Part shown: one piece after another, positions 1 through 8,016 of the stretch
Position numbering within the stretch: the stretch's first letter is position 1
How the letters are laid out: every line of letters begins with the position of its first letter
Origin: an uncultured Streptococcus sp.
Lineage (GTDB): Bacteria; Bacillota; Bacilli; Lactobacillales; Streptococcaceae
DNA length: 50,450 nucleotides
NCBI GenBank assembly: GCA_934229725.1
Contig: CAKQDX010000015.1
Coordinates: forward strand, 1-50,450
Reading direction: 5' to 3'
Program-made: the position numbers and the translations under genes
The notes under the pieces: generated by a model
Database searches by the model: none
Told to the model about the DNA's origin: nothing
Seen by the model: only the letters and a program-made list of their open reading frames with translations

Positions 1-142
1 AATTGACGAAGAAACTTCAGTTTCTAGGAGATTTTATCTTTTTTGCCAGGTGCTTAGGTCATGTTCAATTGAATATGGGAAGATGGAACTGCTCTATGAA
101 GGAGCAGTTTTTCTTTTTCACTAGGATTTTAGCCCGAGTTCA
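1..142. repeat. 142-bp direct repeat, copy 1
   Basis: Positions 1-142 recur at 243-384 with one difference (G at 78, C at 320). The window edge may cut this copy. The unit holds a small inverted repeat (AGAAAC-ttca-GTTTCT), a 10-bp palindrome TTCAATTGAA, and a terminator hairpin near its 3' end. No credible ORF is contained. What it does is unknown; tandem small-RNA genes or a duplicated operon 3' end are both possible. Confidence 0.9.
87..118 (+). terminator. Intrinsic terminator in repeat copy 1
   Basis: Stem AACTGCTC (87-94) pairs with GAGCAGTT (102-109), followed by a T-rich tract TTTTTCTTTTT. Confidence 0.8.
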
Positions 143-143
143 A

Positions 144-178
144 AACAGCTCTCTAGACTAAGAGGGCTGTTATTTTTG
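144..178 (+). terminator. Intrinsic terminator between repeat copies
   Basis: Stem AACAGCTCTCT (144-154) pairs with AGAGGGCTGTT (161-171) with one G-U pair, then TATTTTTG. It belongs to the spacer, not to the repeat. Confidence 0.75.
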
Positions 179-242
179 TCTTTTGGTTTATGTTTAATCC
201 CAAGATACAAAGACCGTTAAAAGCACAAAGCAAAAATAGGGA

Positions 243-384
243 AATTGACGAAGAAACTTCAGTTTCTAGGAGATTTTATCTTTTTTGCCAGGTGCTTAGG
301 TCATGTTCAATTGAATATGCGAAGATGGAACTGCTCTATGAAGGAGCAGTTTTTCTTTTTCACTAGGATTTTAGCCCGAGTTCA
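243..384. repeat. 142-bp direct repeat, copy 2
   Basis: Second copy, offset exactly 242 bases from the first. The 100-base spacer (143-242) carries its own terminator and a weak promoter-like stretch (TTGGTT, 17 bases, TACAAA). Similarity stops abruptly at 384/385, where the copies run into unrelated sequences, so the duplication boundary is sharp. Confidence 0.9.
329..360 (+). terminator. Intrinsic terminator in repeat copy 2
   Basis: Same hairpin and T-tract as at 87-118, carried inside the second repeat copy. Confidence 0.8.
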
Positions 385-461
385 GGGACACCGTCTTTGG
401 AGCGGTGTATTCATCTCAAAATGTCGTTTACAATTAGTAATAATGACTTATTCATAAAACA

Positions 462-497
462 AAAATGACCTCCAGATTTCAGGTCTGGAGGCATTTT
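462..497. terminator. Bidirectional terminator after the VanZ-family gene
   Basis: Long stem: AAAATGACCTCCAGA (462-476) pairs with TCTGGAGGCATTTT (484-497) apart from one bulged base, flanked by A and T runs on both sides. It ends at the stop of the minus-strand VanZ-family gene and can also stop transcription from the left. Confidence 0.85.
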
Positions 498-1088
498 CTA
501 TGTTATGATTTTTTTGATGAGTGTTTGAAATTGAGGAAGTTGATGAACGGCATTTCCAATAAGAATACCTAACATATTTAAGACAATATCTCCTAAATCA
601 AATATTCCCATATGCCCAAAGTACTGAATGGATTCAATAGAAAATAGGGCAATAAGGCAAAGCAGTAGGTTACTTAACCGTGAAGGGAAGAGGAGTCCTA
701 GAGGAATAAACATTAGTAGGTTCATGATGGGAACAAAGTGGCTTCCCCAGTACAGTTCTCGGGCGAAAGAAAGGGGGTTAAGAGAGAGGCCTTGTAGGCC
801 AATATTTTTTAAAAAAAGCAGATAAAAGAGGGCTACAAAGTAAATCAGATAGAGTAAGAGTAGTGTCTGCTTTTTAAGTTTTCTAGTCAGGAGGAGTTTC
901 AAGAAGGCGTAAATGAAATAACTCAGCAAAACGATGATTACAATGTTAAGTAGAACTTGAAAATAGAAGCCATAATGGGCGATGTAATGGACGTATTGTT
1001 CGAGATGGCCTCTGTAAAACCAGTAAGATAAGCCGAATGAAACGATTCCGAGTAAGATGTCACCCAATGATTTTAATCCTTTTGCCAT
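498..1088 (-). CDS. VanZ-family membrane protein
   Basis: A 196-residue polytopic membrane protein with about five hydrophobic segments. The C-terminal half has the VanZ-type pattern: N-x-L-M-F-I-P-L-G-L-L-F-P, then E-S-x-Q-Y near residue 153 and D-x-x-D-I-V-L-N-x-L-G-x-x-x-G near 167-179. VanZ homologues are widespread in streptococci. One member gives low-level teicoplanin resistance in the enterococcal VanA cluster, but most, probably this one, have no established role. The start is set by a strong ribosome site (AAAGGAGG, 6 nt before ATG). The gene stands alone on the minus strand, divergent from the LPXTG gene, with its own extended -10 promoter and terminator. The family call is secure; function is not. 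Confidence 0.85.
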   Translation of the reverse strand: MAKGLKSLGDILLGIVSFGLSYWFYRGHLEQYVHYIAHYGFYFQVLLNIVIIVLLSYFIYAFLKLLLTRKLKKQTLLLLYLIYFVALFYLLFLKNIGLQGLSLNPLSFARELYWGSHFVPIMNLLMFIPLGLLFPSRLSNLLLCLIALFSIESIQYFGHMGIFDLGDIVLNMLGILIGNAVHQLPQFQTLIKKIIT

Positions 1089-1120
1089 CGTAAGCCTCCT
1101 TTTGCATGTGATGAGTACAC

Positions 1121-1129
1121 ATTATATCA
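1121..1129 (-). promoter_or_regulatory. Extended -10 promoter of the VanZ-family gene
   Basis: Read on the minus strand this is TGATATAAT, a perfect extended -10, about 35 bases before the start codon. No good -35 box is visible at normal spacing. Confidence 0.6.
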
Positions 1130-1319
1130 AAAAATCTTTTAAAGAAAGTTAAGAAACTGTAACGAAAATTTGGTAGAATAAATAGATAAGGCAAATTCAA
1201 AGACTAAAAAGGGACTTTGAAACAGCATTTCTACTTTTGACTAACAATTTAATGATTTTTGTAAACAAGCTATGAAGGCTTATAAAATAATTAAATTTTA
1301 AAAATTAGGAGTCAGCATC

Positions 1320-1348
1320 TTGTTTCAATATTATTAAAATGTTATTAT
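1320..1348 (+). promoter_or_regulatory. Promoter of the LPXTG surface protein gene
   Basis: TTGTTT at 1320-1325, a 17-base spacer, then TATTAT at 1343-1348 preceded by TGT (extended -10). The start codon is at 1387. The rest of 1089-1319 is AT-rich intergenic sequence with no gene seen. Confidence 0.65.
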
Positions 1349-1386
1349 ATAGTAGTGAATTTTTAACAAAAAAAGGAGTTCGTCTT

Positions 1387-3954
1387 ATGAATAAAAAGGT
1401 TTTGGCGACAGCCGGAATTGCAGCTCTTGCGGTTTCTGCCACGGTTGCTAAAGCTGATGAGGTAACGACAAACGATCAAGCCTCAACAACAGCATCAGTA
1501 TCATCAACAGCTACACAAGCTGTCCCAACTCAAGCTCAAGTCGAAACGGCTAGAGAACAAGCCAACGCTGCTAATCAAGCAGTATCACAACAAGCATCAG
1601 TAGTTGCTAATAACGAAGCGACTGTTAACCAGGCGCAAGCAAACCTAGCGACAGCAGATGCCAACTTGCAACAGGCGCAAACAGCAGCCAATGAGGCAAT
1701 TCCAGAAGCTATTGCAGCTGCTCAAGGTCAAGTAACTACAGCTGAAAAAGCAGCCAATGACGCTAAGTCAGCAGTTTCTAGTGCTCAATCAGCAGAAAAA
1801 TCTGCTAAAGCTGCAGCAGACAAACAACAAGCTGCGGTAAATGCAGACCAAGCTAAGGTCAATGCCAAAGCAATAGAAGTTGCCAATGCTCAAAAATCAG
1901 TTGATGCCGCTAAAGCTGCTCTCAATGGTTCTAGTGCTGCTGATGCAGCCTCTAATCAGGCTAAAGCACAGACTGCATTTGATGCAGCAACGGTAGCTGA
2001 GAAAAAAGCACAAGAAGAATTGGCAGCCGCTCAGGCAGCTGATAAAGAAAAGGCAACTGCTATTGCAGCTAAAGAAGGGCAATTGACTGCAGATCAAAAC
2101 GCAGCCAACCAAGCTAAAGCAGCTTATGAAAATGCCCAAACAGTAGCCAATGAAAAAGCAGCCGCTCTTGCAGCCGCTGAAGCAGCTAAGAAAAAAGCAG
2201 AAGCTTCAACAGCTACTACAGCCAATGCTCGCCAAAGATTCACAGTATCGTCAGAGTATGTCAATGCTCTTAAGACATATGAGTCAAAAACAGCTACAGC
2301 AGCAGAAAAAGCACAAGCTGAACAAACTTTGAAGAACGTTAACAAACGTGATCGTAGTAACAATAGCTACCAAGATAATGAAGCAGATAAAAATGTGACG
2401 ATCAGTGATTTGAACAATCTTAGTGAAGCTCAAATTACAGATTTGTCATTGTACGCTTCAAGTTTGGTCAACCAAATCCGTACAGCCTTTGGTACAACTC
2501 AAACATCTGTATCAAAAGGTAGTGTTTTGGCAGCAGACCGTGTTACAGATGGTTATGTTGCTGACAACTGGGGTTGGGAATCTATCCGTAATAACCAACA
2601 TGATGGTGCAGCTCTTGACCGTGCTGGTAAGTCTTTCCATAGTGTAAGTATTGGTGAAAACCTCAACACATGGCAAGGTTTGACAGGTCCGTTCACTCTT
2701 AATGACCTTAAGAAATATGTATTTGAAGCTATGCTTGACTTCATGTTTAATGGTAGAGAGTGGAACCACGCTCGTTCTATTGCAGGGCTTCTAGCAGATG
2801 GAGGCGAAACTTACCTTGGTACAGATGTCAGTGTCGTTGCAGGTGCCTTTAACGTTCACGTTAACAATGTGAATAAAAACTCTACTGGTCCTGATAGTGA
2901 CTTTGATACGACTAAGATTCCTAATCCATATGAGACTAACCAATCTCAACCAGCTCCAAGCTCAAACCAAACAGCTGCTAAGCAAGCATATGAAGCTGCT
3001 AAACAAGCTAACGATCAAGCACAAAGTGATCTAGCAAGCAAAAAAGCAGCCTCTGAGTCTGCGACTCTTAAACTTAATAATACACAAACAGAACTCGCTA
3101 CTCTTAAAGCTTCAGCAAGCAAGTTGGCAGCAGCTCAGACTAACCTCTCTGAAAAACAAGCAGCCCTTGCTACAGCCAAATCAGAATTGGAAAAGGCTAA
3201 CGCTACTGTTGCCAACCTTAATGCTAATGCACAAGAAAAAGCAGCAGCTCTCAGCAAAGCTCAAGCAGCTCTTGATGAAAAACAAGCTGAGCTTCAAACA
3301 GCTAAAGCTAATCTTGCAACAAGCTCTGCGACCTTGCAACGTTTGACAAATGCTTATAACGCTGCTAAACAAGACACTGCTAAGAAACAAGCAGCCTTGA
3401 CACAAGCAAACCAAGCTTTGACAGCTGCTAAGAACCGTGTAGCAGCCCTTACGAATGCTTCAGGTAATCTAGCTAAGGCTAAGGCAGAACGTGCAACAGC
3501 CTTCGATAAATTGACTGCGGCGAAAGGTGTTCTCTCAGCTGAGCGTGCGAAACTTGTTGAATTATCCGCTAAACGTGATAAATTAACAAGCGACTATACG
3601 ACTCTTCAAACCGTCTTTGATAACTATATGAAAGCTAAGGCGGACAAAGAACGTCAAACAGAATTGGCTAAAGAGTTTGCGGACATCACATCTAAAGGTC
3701 TTACACCAGTACCTGTTTATGATGCAGATGGTAAGGTTGTCGCTTTCACAACACAAGAAAAGGCAGCTCAAACAGTAGATCAAATTCCTGTAAGTTATGT
3801 TCAAACCAAAGCTGAGAAACAAGCTCCTGTACAAGAAGCAGATAGCTTGCCAGCAACAGGTGAGTCAGCTGCAGCAGGACTTAGCCTTGTAGGTTTCTTT
3901 ATGACCATCTTGGCCTTCCTTGGTTTTGTTGACAGACGTACACGTCGTAACTAA
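1387..3954 (+). CDS. LPXTG-anchored SEC10/PgrA-type surface protein with CAP-like core and coiled coils
   Basis: An 855-residue secreted wall-anchored protein. Order of parts: signal peptide (residues 1 to about 24, ending A-K-A); a long Ala/Gln/Lys-rich coiled coil (about 45-280); a globular domain (about 340-520) with the SLYASSLVNQIR...DRVTDGY...ENLNTWQG pattern of the SEC10/PgrA surface-exclusion family, which is CAP-like; a second Ala-rich coiled coil (about 535-765); and a C-terminal sorting signal LPATG, hydrophobic stretch, then RRTRRN. Sortase A should attach it to peptidoglycan. An upstream in-frame ATG at 1339 would add 16 residues, but it lies inside the promoter and has no ribosome site; ATG 1387 follows AAAGGAG and gives a proper signal peptide. 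Named for enterococcal plasmid proteins, chromosomal streptococcal homologues are probably adhesion or aggregation factors (inference). No conjugation genes are nearby. Confidence 0.85.
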   Translation: MNKKVLATAGIAALAVSATVAKADEVTTNDQASTTASVSSTATQAVPTQAQVETAREQANAANQAVSQQASVVANNEATVNQAQANLATADANLQQAQTAANEAIPEAIAAAQGQVTTAEKAANDAKSAVSSAQSAEKSAKAAADKQQAAVNADQAKVNAKAIEVANAQKSVDAAKAALNGSSAADAASNQAKAQTAFDAATVAEKKAQEELAAAQAADKEKATAIAAKEGQLTADQNAANQAKAAYENAQTVANEKAAALAAAEAAKKKAEASTATTANARQRFTVSSEYVNALKTYESKTATAAEKAQAEQTLKNVNKRDRSNNSYQDNEADKNVTISDLNNLSEAQITDLSLYASSLVNQIRTAFGTTQTSVSKGSVLAADRVTDGYVADNWGWESIRNNQHDGAALDRAGKSFHSVSIGENLNTWQGLTGPFTLNDLKKYVFEAMLDFMFNGREWNHARSIAGLLADGGETYLGTDVSVVAGAFNVHVNNVNKNSTGPDSDFDTTKIPNPYETNQSQPAPSSNQTAAKQAYEAAKQANDQAQSDLASKKAASESATLKLNNTQTELATLKASASKLAAAQTNLSEKQAALATAKSELEKANATVANLNANAQEKAAALSKAQAALDEKQAELQTAKANLATSSATLQRLTNAYNAAKQDTAKKQAALTQANQALTAAKNRVAALTNASGNLAKAKAERATAFDKLTAAKGVLSAERAKLVELSAKRDKLTSDYTTLQTVFDNYMKAKADKERQTELAKEFADITSKGLTPVPVYDADGKVVAFTTQEKAAQTVDQIPVSYVQTKAEKQAPVQEADSLPATGESAAAGLSLVGFFMTILAFLGFVDRRTRRN

Positions 3955-3962
3955 TCATAGAC

Positions 3963-3992
3963 AAAAAAACGGCAGATGCCGTTTTTTTTTTT
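3963..3992 (+). terminator. Terminator of the LPXTG protein gene
   Basis: AAAAAACGGCA, a 3-nt loop, then TGCCGTTTTTT and a run of T. Confidence 0.85.
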
Positions 3993-4007
3993 ATATATTT
4001 GAGAATC

Positions 4008-4040
4008 TAAAAAAAGTTAAGGTCGAAACCTTAACTTTTT
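4008..4040 (-). terminator. Terminator of the minus-strand amino-acid ABC operon
   Basis: AAAAAGTTAAGGT (4011-4023) pairs with AACCTTAACTTTTT; read on the minus strand it follows the ATPase stop codon and ends in a T run. Confidence 0.85.
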
Positions 4041-4045
4041 CGTTT

Positions 4046-4786
4046 TTAACCCAAGAAACGTTTGAGGAATTCCTTGGTACGTTCTTCTTTAGGATTTTCA
4101 AAGATTTGTTCTGGGCTACCTTGTTCAGCGATAACGCCCTGATCCATGAAGATGACACGGTCTGAAACATCACGTGCGAACTCCATTTCATGGGTTACGA
4201 TGATCATGGTTAAACCAGTTTGAGATAGTTCCTGCATGGTCTTGAGAACTTCCCCAACCATTTCTGGGTCTAGGGCTGAGGTAGGTTCGTCAAATAGGAT
4301 GGCTTCTGGATTTACAGAGAGGGCGCGAGCGATAGCAACACGCTGTTTTTGTCCCCCTGAAAGTTGTTTTGGTTTAGCTTTCCAGTATTGTTCACTCATG
4401 CCAACTTTCTCCAAGTTTGCCTTGGCGATGCTTTCAGCTTCTTTGCGATCACGTTTGAGAACAGTTGTTTGAGCCACGATGGCATTTTCTAAAACGTTGA
4501 GGTTTTCAAAGAGGTTGAAGGATTGGAACACCATTCCTAGCTTTTCACGATAAGCAGTAAGATTATAGCCCTTTTTAAGAACATTTTCTCCATGGAAGAG
4601 AATCTCACCGCCTGAAGGTGACTCAAGCAGGTTAATGGAGCGAAGGAAGGTTGATTTACCTGAACCTGACGAACCAATAATTGAGATAACTTCCCCTTCT
4701 TTAACACTGAGGGAGATATCTTTGAGAACTTCGTTTTGTCCGTATGATTTTTTGAGGTTTTTGATTTCTAAAATCGTCTCAGTCAT
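4046..4786 (-). CDS. Polar amino acid ABC transporter ATPase (GlnQ family)
   Basis: A 246-residue cytoplasmic ATPase that powers the permease encoded immediately upstream. Walker A is GSSGSGKS at residues 38-45; the Q-loop FQSFNLF, signature LSGGQKQR, Walker B ILFDEP and switch histidine (IVTHE) are all present. The F-x-L-F-x-x-L-x-V-L-E-N stretch after the Q-loop is typical of the polar amino acid (PAAT/HisP/GlnQ) class. Its ATG overlaps the stop of the permease gene by one base (TAATG), so the two are translationally coupled. Substrate cannot be read from the ATPase; glutamine/glutamate or another polar amino acid is likely. Confidence 0.9.
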   Translation of the reverse strand: MTETILEIKNLKKSYGQNEVLKDISLSVKEGEVISIIGSSGSGKSTFLRSINLLESPSGGEILFHGENVLKKGYNLTAYREKLGMVFQSFNLFENLNVLENAIVAQTTVLKRDRKEAESIAKANLEKVGMSEQYWKAKPKQLSGGQKQRVAIARALSVNPEAILFDEPTSALDPEMVGEVLKTMQELSQTGLTMIIVTHEMEFARDVSDRVIFMDQGVIAEQGSPEQIFENPKEERTKEFLKRFLG

Positions 4787-6336
4787 TAGTGAGCCCCTCC
4801 TTGTGTGTATGTATCTTGGTCAAAGCGGCGTTCTACGTAACGTAAGATACGTGTCACTGTAAAGGTAAGGACAAAGTAGATGGCTGCGATAACAAAGAAT
4901 GTTTGGAAGTATTGGTAAGTTTGTGTTGCCACAGTATTACCAGCGAAGTAAAGTTCGACAACGGAGATAACGTTCAAAACAGAAGTATCCTTGATGTTGA
5001 TAACGAATTCATTACCAGTGGCTGGCAAGATGTTACGGATAACCTGTGGAAGAACAATCTTACGCATGGTTTGACCGTGAGAAAAACCAAGAGCAGTTGC
5101 GGCTTCGAATTGTCCCTTGTCTACTGCGAATATACCACCACGAACGATTTCACTCATGTAGGCACCGGTATTAATAGACACAATAATAACAGCAGCTAGG
5201 GTACGGTCAATATTGATACCAAAGGCTTGGGCAGTACCGTAGTAGATAACCATAGATTGTACAATCATAGGAGTGCCACGGAAGACTTCAATATAAACAT
5301 TGAGAATCCAACCGAAGACTTTTTGGAGCAAGGCCACCAATTTATTCGCAGCCTTTGGAGCTGTGCGGTAAACACCGATCATAAGACCGATGAAGGTTCC
5401 AACAACAGTACCGATAATTGAGATAAGAAGGGTAATTCCTGTACCACGTAAGAATTGTGGCCAGTTTTTACTTAGAATAGTTGCCATTTGGCTAAAGAAG
5501 CTAGTCTTCTTTGTTTCATCATGTTTTTCAGCAGGCTGAATACTAATGATGTGGTTCATGAGTTTAGCTCGGTCATCTTGACTAATAGTGGCAAGAACCT
5601 TATTAACTTGAGTTAGTGTTTCTGTATCGTCCTTACGAAGACCAACGGCAATTGAAATATCGTCGTTAGAGACCTTGAATCCGTCACCTTTTTTGAGAGC
5701 TATCATCTTGTAAGTTGAGCTAGCTGCCTCAGCTGTAAGTGCTTCAGGTCTCTCAGAGATATAACCATCAATAATGCCAGAAGATAGCGCTTGACGCATG
5801 GCACCAAAGTCACTCATGGGTGTTTGTTTATCAACATTTGGAATTTGTGTGATTAGGTCTACCAAGTAGTTTCCCTGTTGGGCAGTAATCTTGGCCCCCT
5901 TGAAATCGTCAATCGTTTTTGCATTGGCATACTTACCTTTTGCATCGACCACAACTACAGGTTCACTCGTATAGTAGCTATCTGAGAAGTTGATTTCTTT
6001 ACGGCGTTCAGCAGTTGTACTCATACCTGCAATAATCATATCAATCTTACCAGATGTGAGGGCAGGGATGAGACCGGTCCAGGCTGTTTTGACGACTAAA
6101 GGTTTCTTACCTTGAGCTTCAGCGATTTTTTTAGCGATTTGCACGTCATAACCGTTGGCATACTGTTTTGTTCCTTCGATTGGAACAGCTCCATTTGAGT
6201 TATCGTCCTGTGTCCAGTTAAAAGGTGCGTAGGCAGCCTCCATCCCGACACGGAGATACTCGTCTGCTTGAGCGCTTGATACCCCACCAAAAACGAGGAG
6301 AAGCGCTGCAAAGCAGGCTACAATAATTTTTTTCAT
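4786..6336 (-). CDS. Amino acid ABC transporter, fused substrate-binding and permease protein (GlnP type)
   Basis: A 516-residue fusion: signal peptide (residues 1-25, ending AQADE), one periplasmic-type binding domain (about 28-265, with AAYAPFNW, GYDVQIAKKIA, GMSTTAERRKEINFSDSYY), then a membrane permease (about 290-510) with the EAA-like loop EAATALGFSHGQTMRKIVLPQ. Lactococcal GlnP has the same fused layout with two binding domains; here there is one. It imports a polar amino acid with the downstream ATPase. A longer reading frame to 6498 is open, but ATG 6336 starts a clean signal peptide behind AGGAGA; the extension covers the promoters. Confidence 0.88.
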   Translation of the reverse strand: MKKIIVACFAALLLVFGGVSSAQADEYLRVGMEAAYAPFNWTQDDNSNGAVPIEGTKQYANGYDVQIAKKIAEAQGKKPLVVKTAWTGLIPALTSGKIDMIIAGMSTTAERRKEINFSDSYYTSEPVVVVDAKGKYANAKTIDDFKGAKITAQQGNYLVDLITQIPNVDKQTPMSDFGAMRQALSSGIIDGYISERPEALTAEAASSTYKMIALKKGDGFKVSNDDISIAVGLRKDDTETLTQVNKVLATISQDDRAKLMNHIISIQPAEKHDETKKTSFFSQMATILSKNWPQFLRGTGITLLISIIGTVVGTFIGLMIGVYRTAPKAANKLVALLQKVFGWILNVYIEVFRGTPMIVQSMVIYYGTAQAFGINIDRTLAAVIIVSINTGAYMSEIVRGGIFAVDKGQFEAATALGFSHGQTMRKIVLPQVIRNILPATGNEFVINIKDTSVLNVISVVELYFAGNTVATQTYQYFQTFFVIAAIYFVLTFTVTRILRYVERRFDQDTYTQGGAH

Positions 6337-6373
6337 TGAAACAATGTCTCCTATAAGAATGTCATTCCTTACT

Positions 6374-6402
6374 ATTTTACAGGAAATTAGGACTGATGAC
6401 AA
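6374..6402 (-). promoter_or_regulatory. Promoter of the amino-acid ABC operon
   Basis: On the minus strand: TTGTCA (6402-6397), a 17-base spacer, TAAAAT (6379-6374). The start codon is 37 bases downstream. Confidence 0.7.
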
Positions 6403-6441
6403 TAAGTTAAGACTAGAAAAAAACTGTATATCAGGATTGTC

Positions 6442-6470
6442 TTTAAATACAGTTGCTAATTTGATATAAT
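6442..6470 (+). promoter_or_regulatory. Promoter of uppP
   Basis: TTTAAA (6442-6447), 17-base spacer, TATAAT (6465-6470) preceded by TGA (extended -10). It is back to back with the amino-acid transporter promoter. The leader between it and ATG 6540 holds a small palindrome CACTATTAGTG. Confidence 0.7.
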
Positions 6471-6539
6471 GGGAAGGACAATTTAGAGCCTTACTCACTA
6501 TTAGTGTGATAAGACTAACATTTTAAAACGGAGTGAATT

Positions 6540-7394
6540 ATGCAAACGGCACAGTATATTATTGAATTACTAAAAGCGGTTTTTCTAGGGGTTGTTGAAG
6601 GAGTCACTGAGTGGTTGCCCATTTCGTCAACAGGTCACTTGATTTTGGTTAACGAATTCTTGAACTTGAGACAAAGTAAAGCCTTCATTGATATGTTTAA
6701 TATCGTTATTCAGCTTGGAGCTATTCTGGCGGTTATGGTCATCTACTTTAAACGTTTGAATCCCTTCCAACCTGGTAAAACAGCACGTGAAGTGCAATTG
6801 ACTTGGCAACTTTGGCTTAAGGTAGTCATTGCTTGTATCCCTTCAGCTTTCATTGGACTCTTTTTGGATGATTGGATGGAAGCTCACCTCAGTAATTTCC
6901 TTGTTGTAGCCATCATGTTGGTGGTCTACGGGATTGCCTTTATTTGGATTGAGGACCGCAATCGACGTGTAGAGCCTAAGGTAACGGATTTGGCACGTAT
7001 GTCTTACAAGACAGCTTTCTATATCGGTCTTTTCCAAGTTTTGAGTATCATCCCAGGGACAAGCCGTTCAGGTGCTACTATTCTTGGGGGTATCATCGTT
7101 GGTACTAGCCGTAGCGTAGCCGCTGACTTCACTTTCTTCCTTGGTATTCCAACCATGTTTGGTTACAGTGGTCTTAAGGCAGTTAAGTACTTTATTGATG
7201 GGAATACATTGACTGGAGGACAAGTAGCCATTCTCCTGGTAGCTAGTGTAACAGCCTTTGTTGTCAGCTTGTTTGTCATTCGCTTCTTGATGAACTATAT
7301 TAAGAAACATGACTTCACGGTTTTCGGAAAATACCGTATTGTACTTGGTATTATCGTGCTTCTCTATGGAGCAATCAAACTTATTTTTGGATAA
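6540..7394 (+). CDS. uppP: Undecaprenyl-diphosphatase UppP (BacA)
   Basis: A 284-residue integral membrane enzyme that dephosphorylates undecaprenyl diphosphate to recycle the lipid carrier for peptidoglycan and other wall polymers; overproduction gives bacitracin resistance in many bacteria. Both family motifs are visible: GVVEGVTEWLPISSTGHL at about residues 19-36, with the catalytic Glu/Ser cluster, and PGTSRSGATI at about 174-183. Length is normal. The gene has its own promoter and terminator, so it is monocistronic. It matches functionally with uppS at 33.2 kb and rgpG at 8.8 kb, which make and use the same lipid. Confidence 0.96.
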   Translation: MQTAQYIIELLKAVFLGVVEGVTEWLPISSTGHLILVNEFLNLRQSKAFIDMFNIVIQLGAILAVMVIYFKRLNPFQPGKTAREVQLTWQLWLKVVIACIPSAFIGLFLDDWMEAHLSNFLVVAIMLVVYGIAFIWIEDRNRRVEPKVTDLARMSYKTAFYIGLFQVLSIIPGTSRSGATILGGIIVGTSRSVAADFTFFLGIPTMFGYSGLKAVKYFIDGNTLTGGQVAILLVASVTAFVVSLFVIRFLMNYIKKHDFTVFGKYRIVLGIIVLLYGAIKLIFG

Positions 7395-7401
7395 ATAATT
7401 G

Positions 7402-7427
7402 AAGGACTTCAATCGAAGTCCTTTTTA
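7402..7427 (+). terminator. Terminator of uppP
   Basis: AAGGACTTC, loop AATC, GAAGTCCTTTTT. Confidence 0.85.
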
Positions 7428-7440
7428 TCTGATTTAGAGA

Positions 7441-7811
7441 TTATTTATTGAGGAGTTTTCCAAAGATAAGATAAGCCAGTGTCCAAAGGACCAGTCCGCA
7501 GGTTAAGAAGCTAGCTAGGATTTTCAAGAAGTCTATGACATTATGCAAGGGATACCATCCAGATAAACATAGAATTGGAAGGATGGTAACACACATGATT
7601 GAGAAGTGGAGGAGTGATTGTTGTCTGAGTGTCAAACGGTTATCGTCGTAAATGGGTGCAGTTGCCAGTATGATGGCAACGATTAGTCCCGTAAGAAAGG
7701 TAGATTTGTTTACTTGGTGAGGTTCCCGGATAAGTAGAGAAAAAGCGTCAAAAAACTCGTTATCCCTGTAGCAATGCTGGCTCGAAGCCATCCTTTTTTA
7801 TAGGCAGTCAC
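7441..7811 (-). pseudogene. Frameshifted DUF3021-like membrane protein gene
   Basis: Two overlapping minus-strand frames together resemble one DUF3021-type protein. The true 5' end is upstream of the longer ORF: a near-perfect ribosome site (TTGGAGGTGA) precedes GTG 7811 (or ATG 7817), and that frame reads TAYKKGWLRASIATGITSFL and on through LYLSGNLTK, a typical first membrane segment, before a TAA at 7712-7710. The remainder lies in another frame (NKSTFLTGLIVAIILATAP, then LTLRQQSLLHFSIM and a last membrane segment) ending at 7441. The 116-residue ORF beginning at 7791 has no ribosome site of its own. So the gene is probably broken by a single-base indel at about 7700-7760. DUF3021 genes usually sit beside a LytTR regulator; none is here. 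Confidence 0.65.
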
Positions 7812-7957
7812 GGTCATCACCTCCAACTATATATTCACCTTTATTATACTCCTTTCTAGGATAGATGACGGCTATAAATAGGGAGATTCAGGTCTTTGCT
7901 ATCATTAGAGAATTTTTAGAAAAGCTCCCTAAAATAAGATCTAAACTTGCTCAGAAA

Positions 7958-7986
7958 TTGCTATCTCTTGGCTTTTCTAGTATAAT
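7958..7986 (+). promoter_or_regulatory. Promoter of mecA-rgpG
   Basis: TTGCTA (7958-7963), 17 bases, TATAAT (7981-7986); start codon 30 bases on. The rest of 7818-7957 shows nothing identifiable. Confidence 0.75.
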
Positions 7987-8016
7987 GAAATAACTACTCG
8001 TGCGAGGTTTTTACAT

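Noticed and set aside
125..142. tRNA-like end (AGCCCGAGTTC) in the repeats
   Set aside because: Resembles part of a T-arm only; no acceptor, D or anticodon stems fit around it.
388..408. Third terminator hairpin (ACACCG/CGGTGT) after repeat copy 2
   Set aside because: Stem is real but no T-tract follows, so termination is not supported.
245..457. 70-residue ORF over the second repeat copy
   Set aside because: Starts with TTG, has no ribosome site and reads straight through an intrinsic terminator; composition is not protein-like.
1897..3834. Antisense and alternate-frame ORFs inside the LPXTG gene
   Set aside because: They arise from the biased Ala/Lys/Gln codons of the coiled coils; none has a ribosome site or family resemblance.
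6508..6534. GlnR-like site (TGTGA...TAACA) before uppP
   Set aside because: The spacer is six, not seven, bases and the site faces uppP, not a nitrogen gene.
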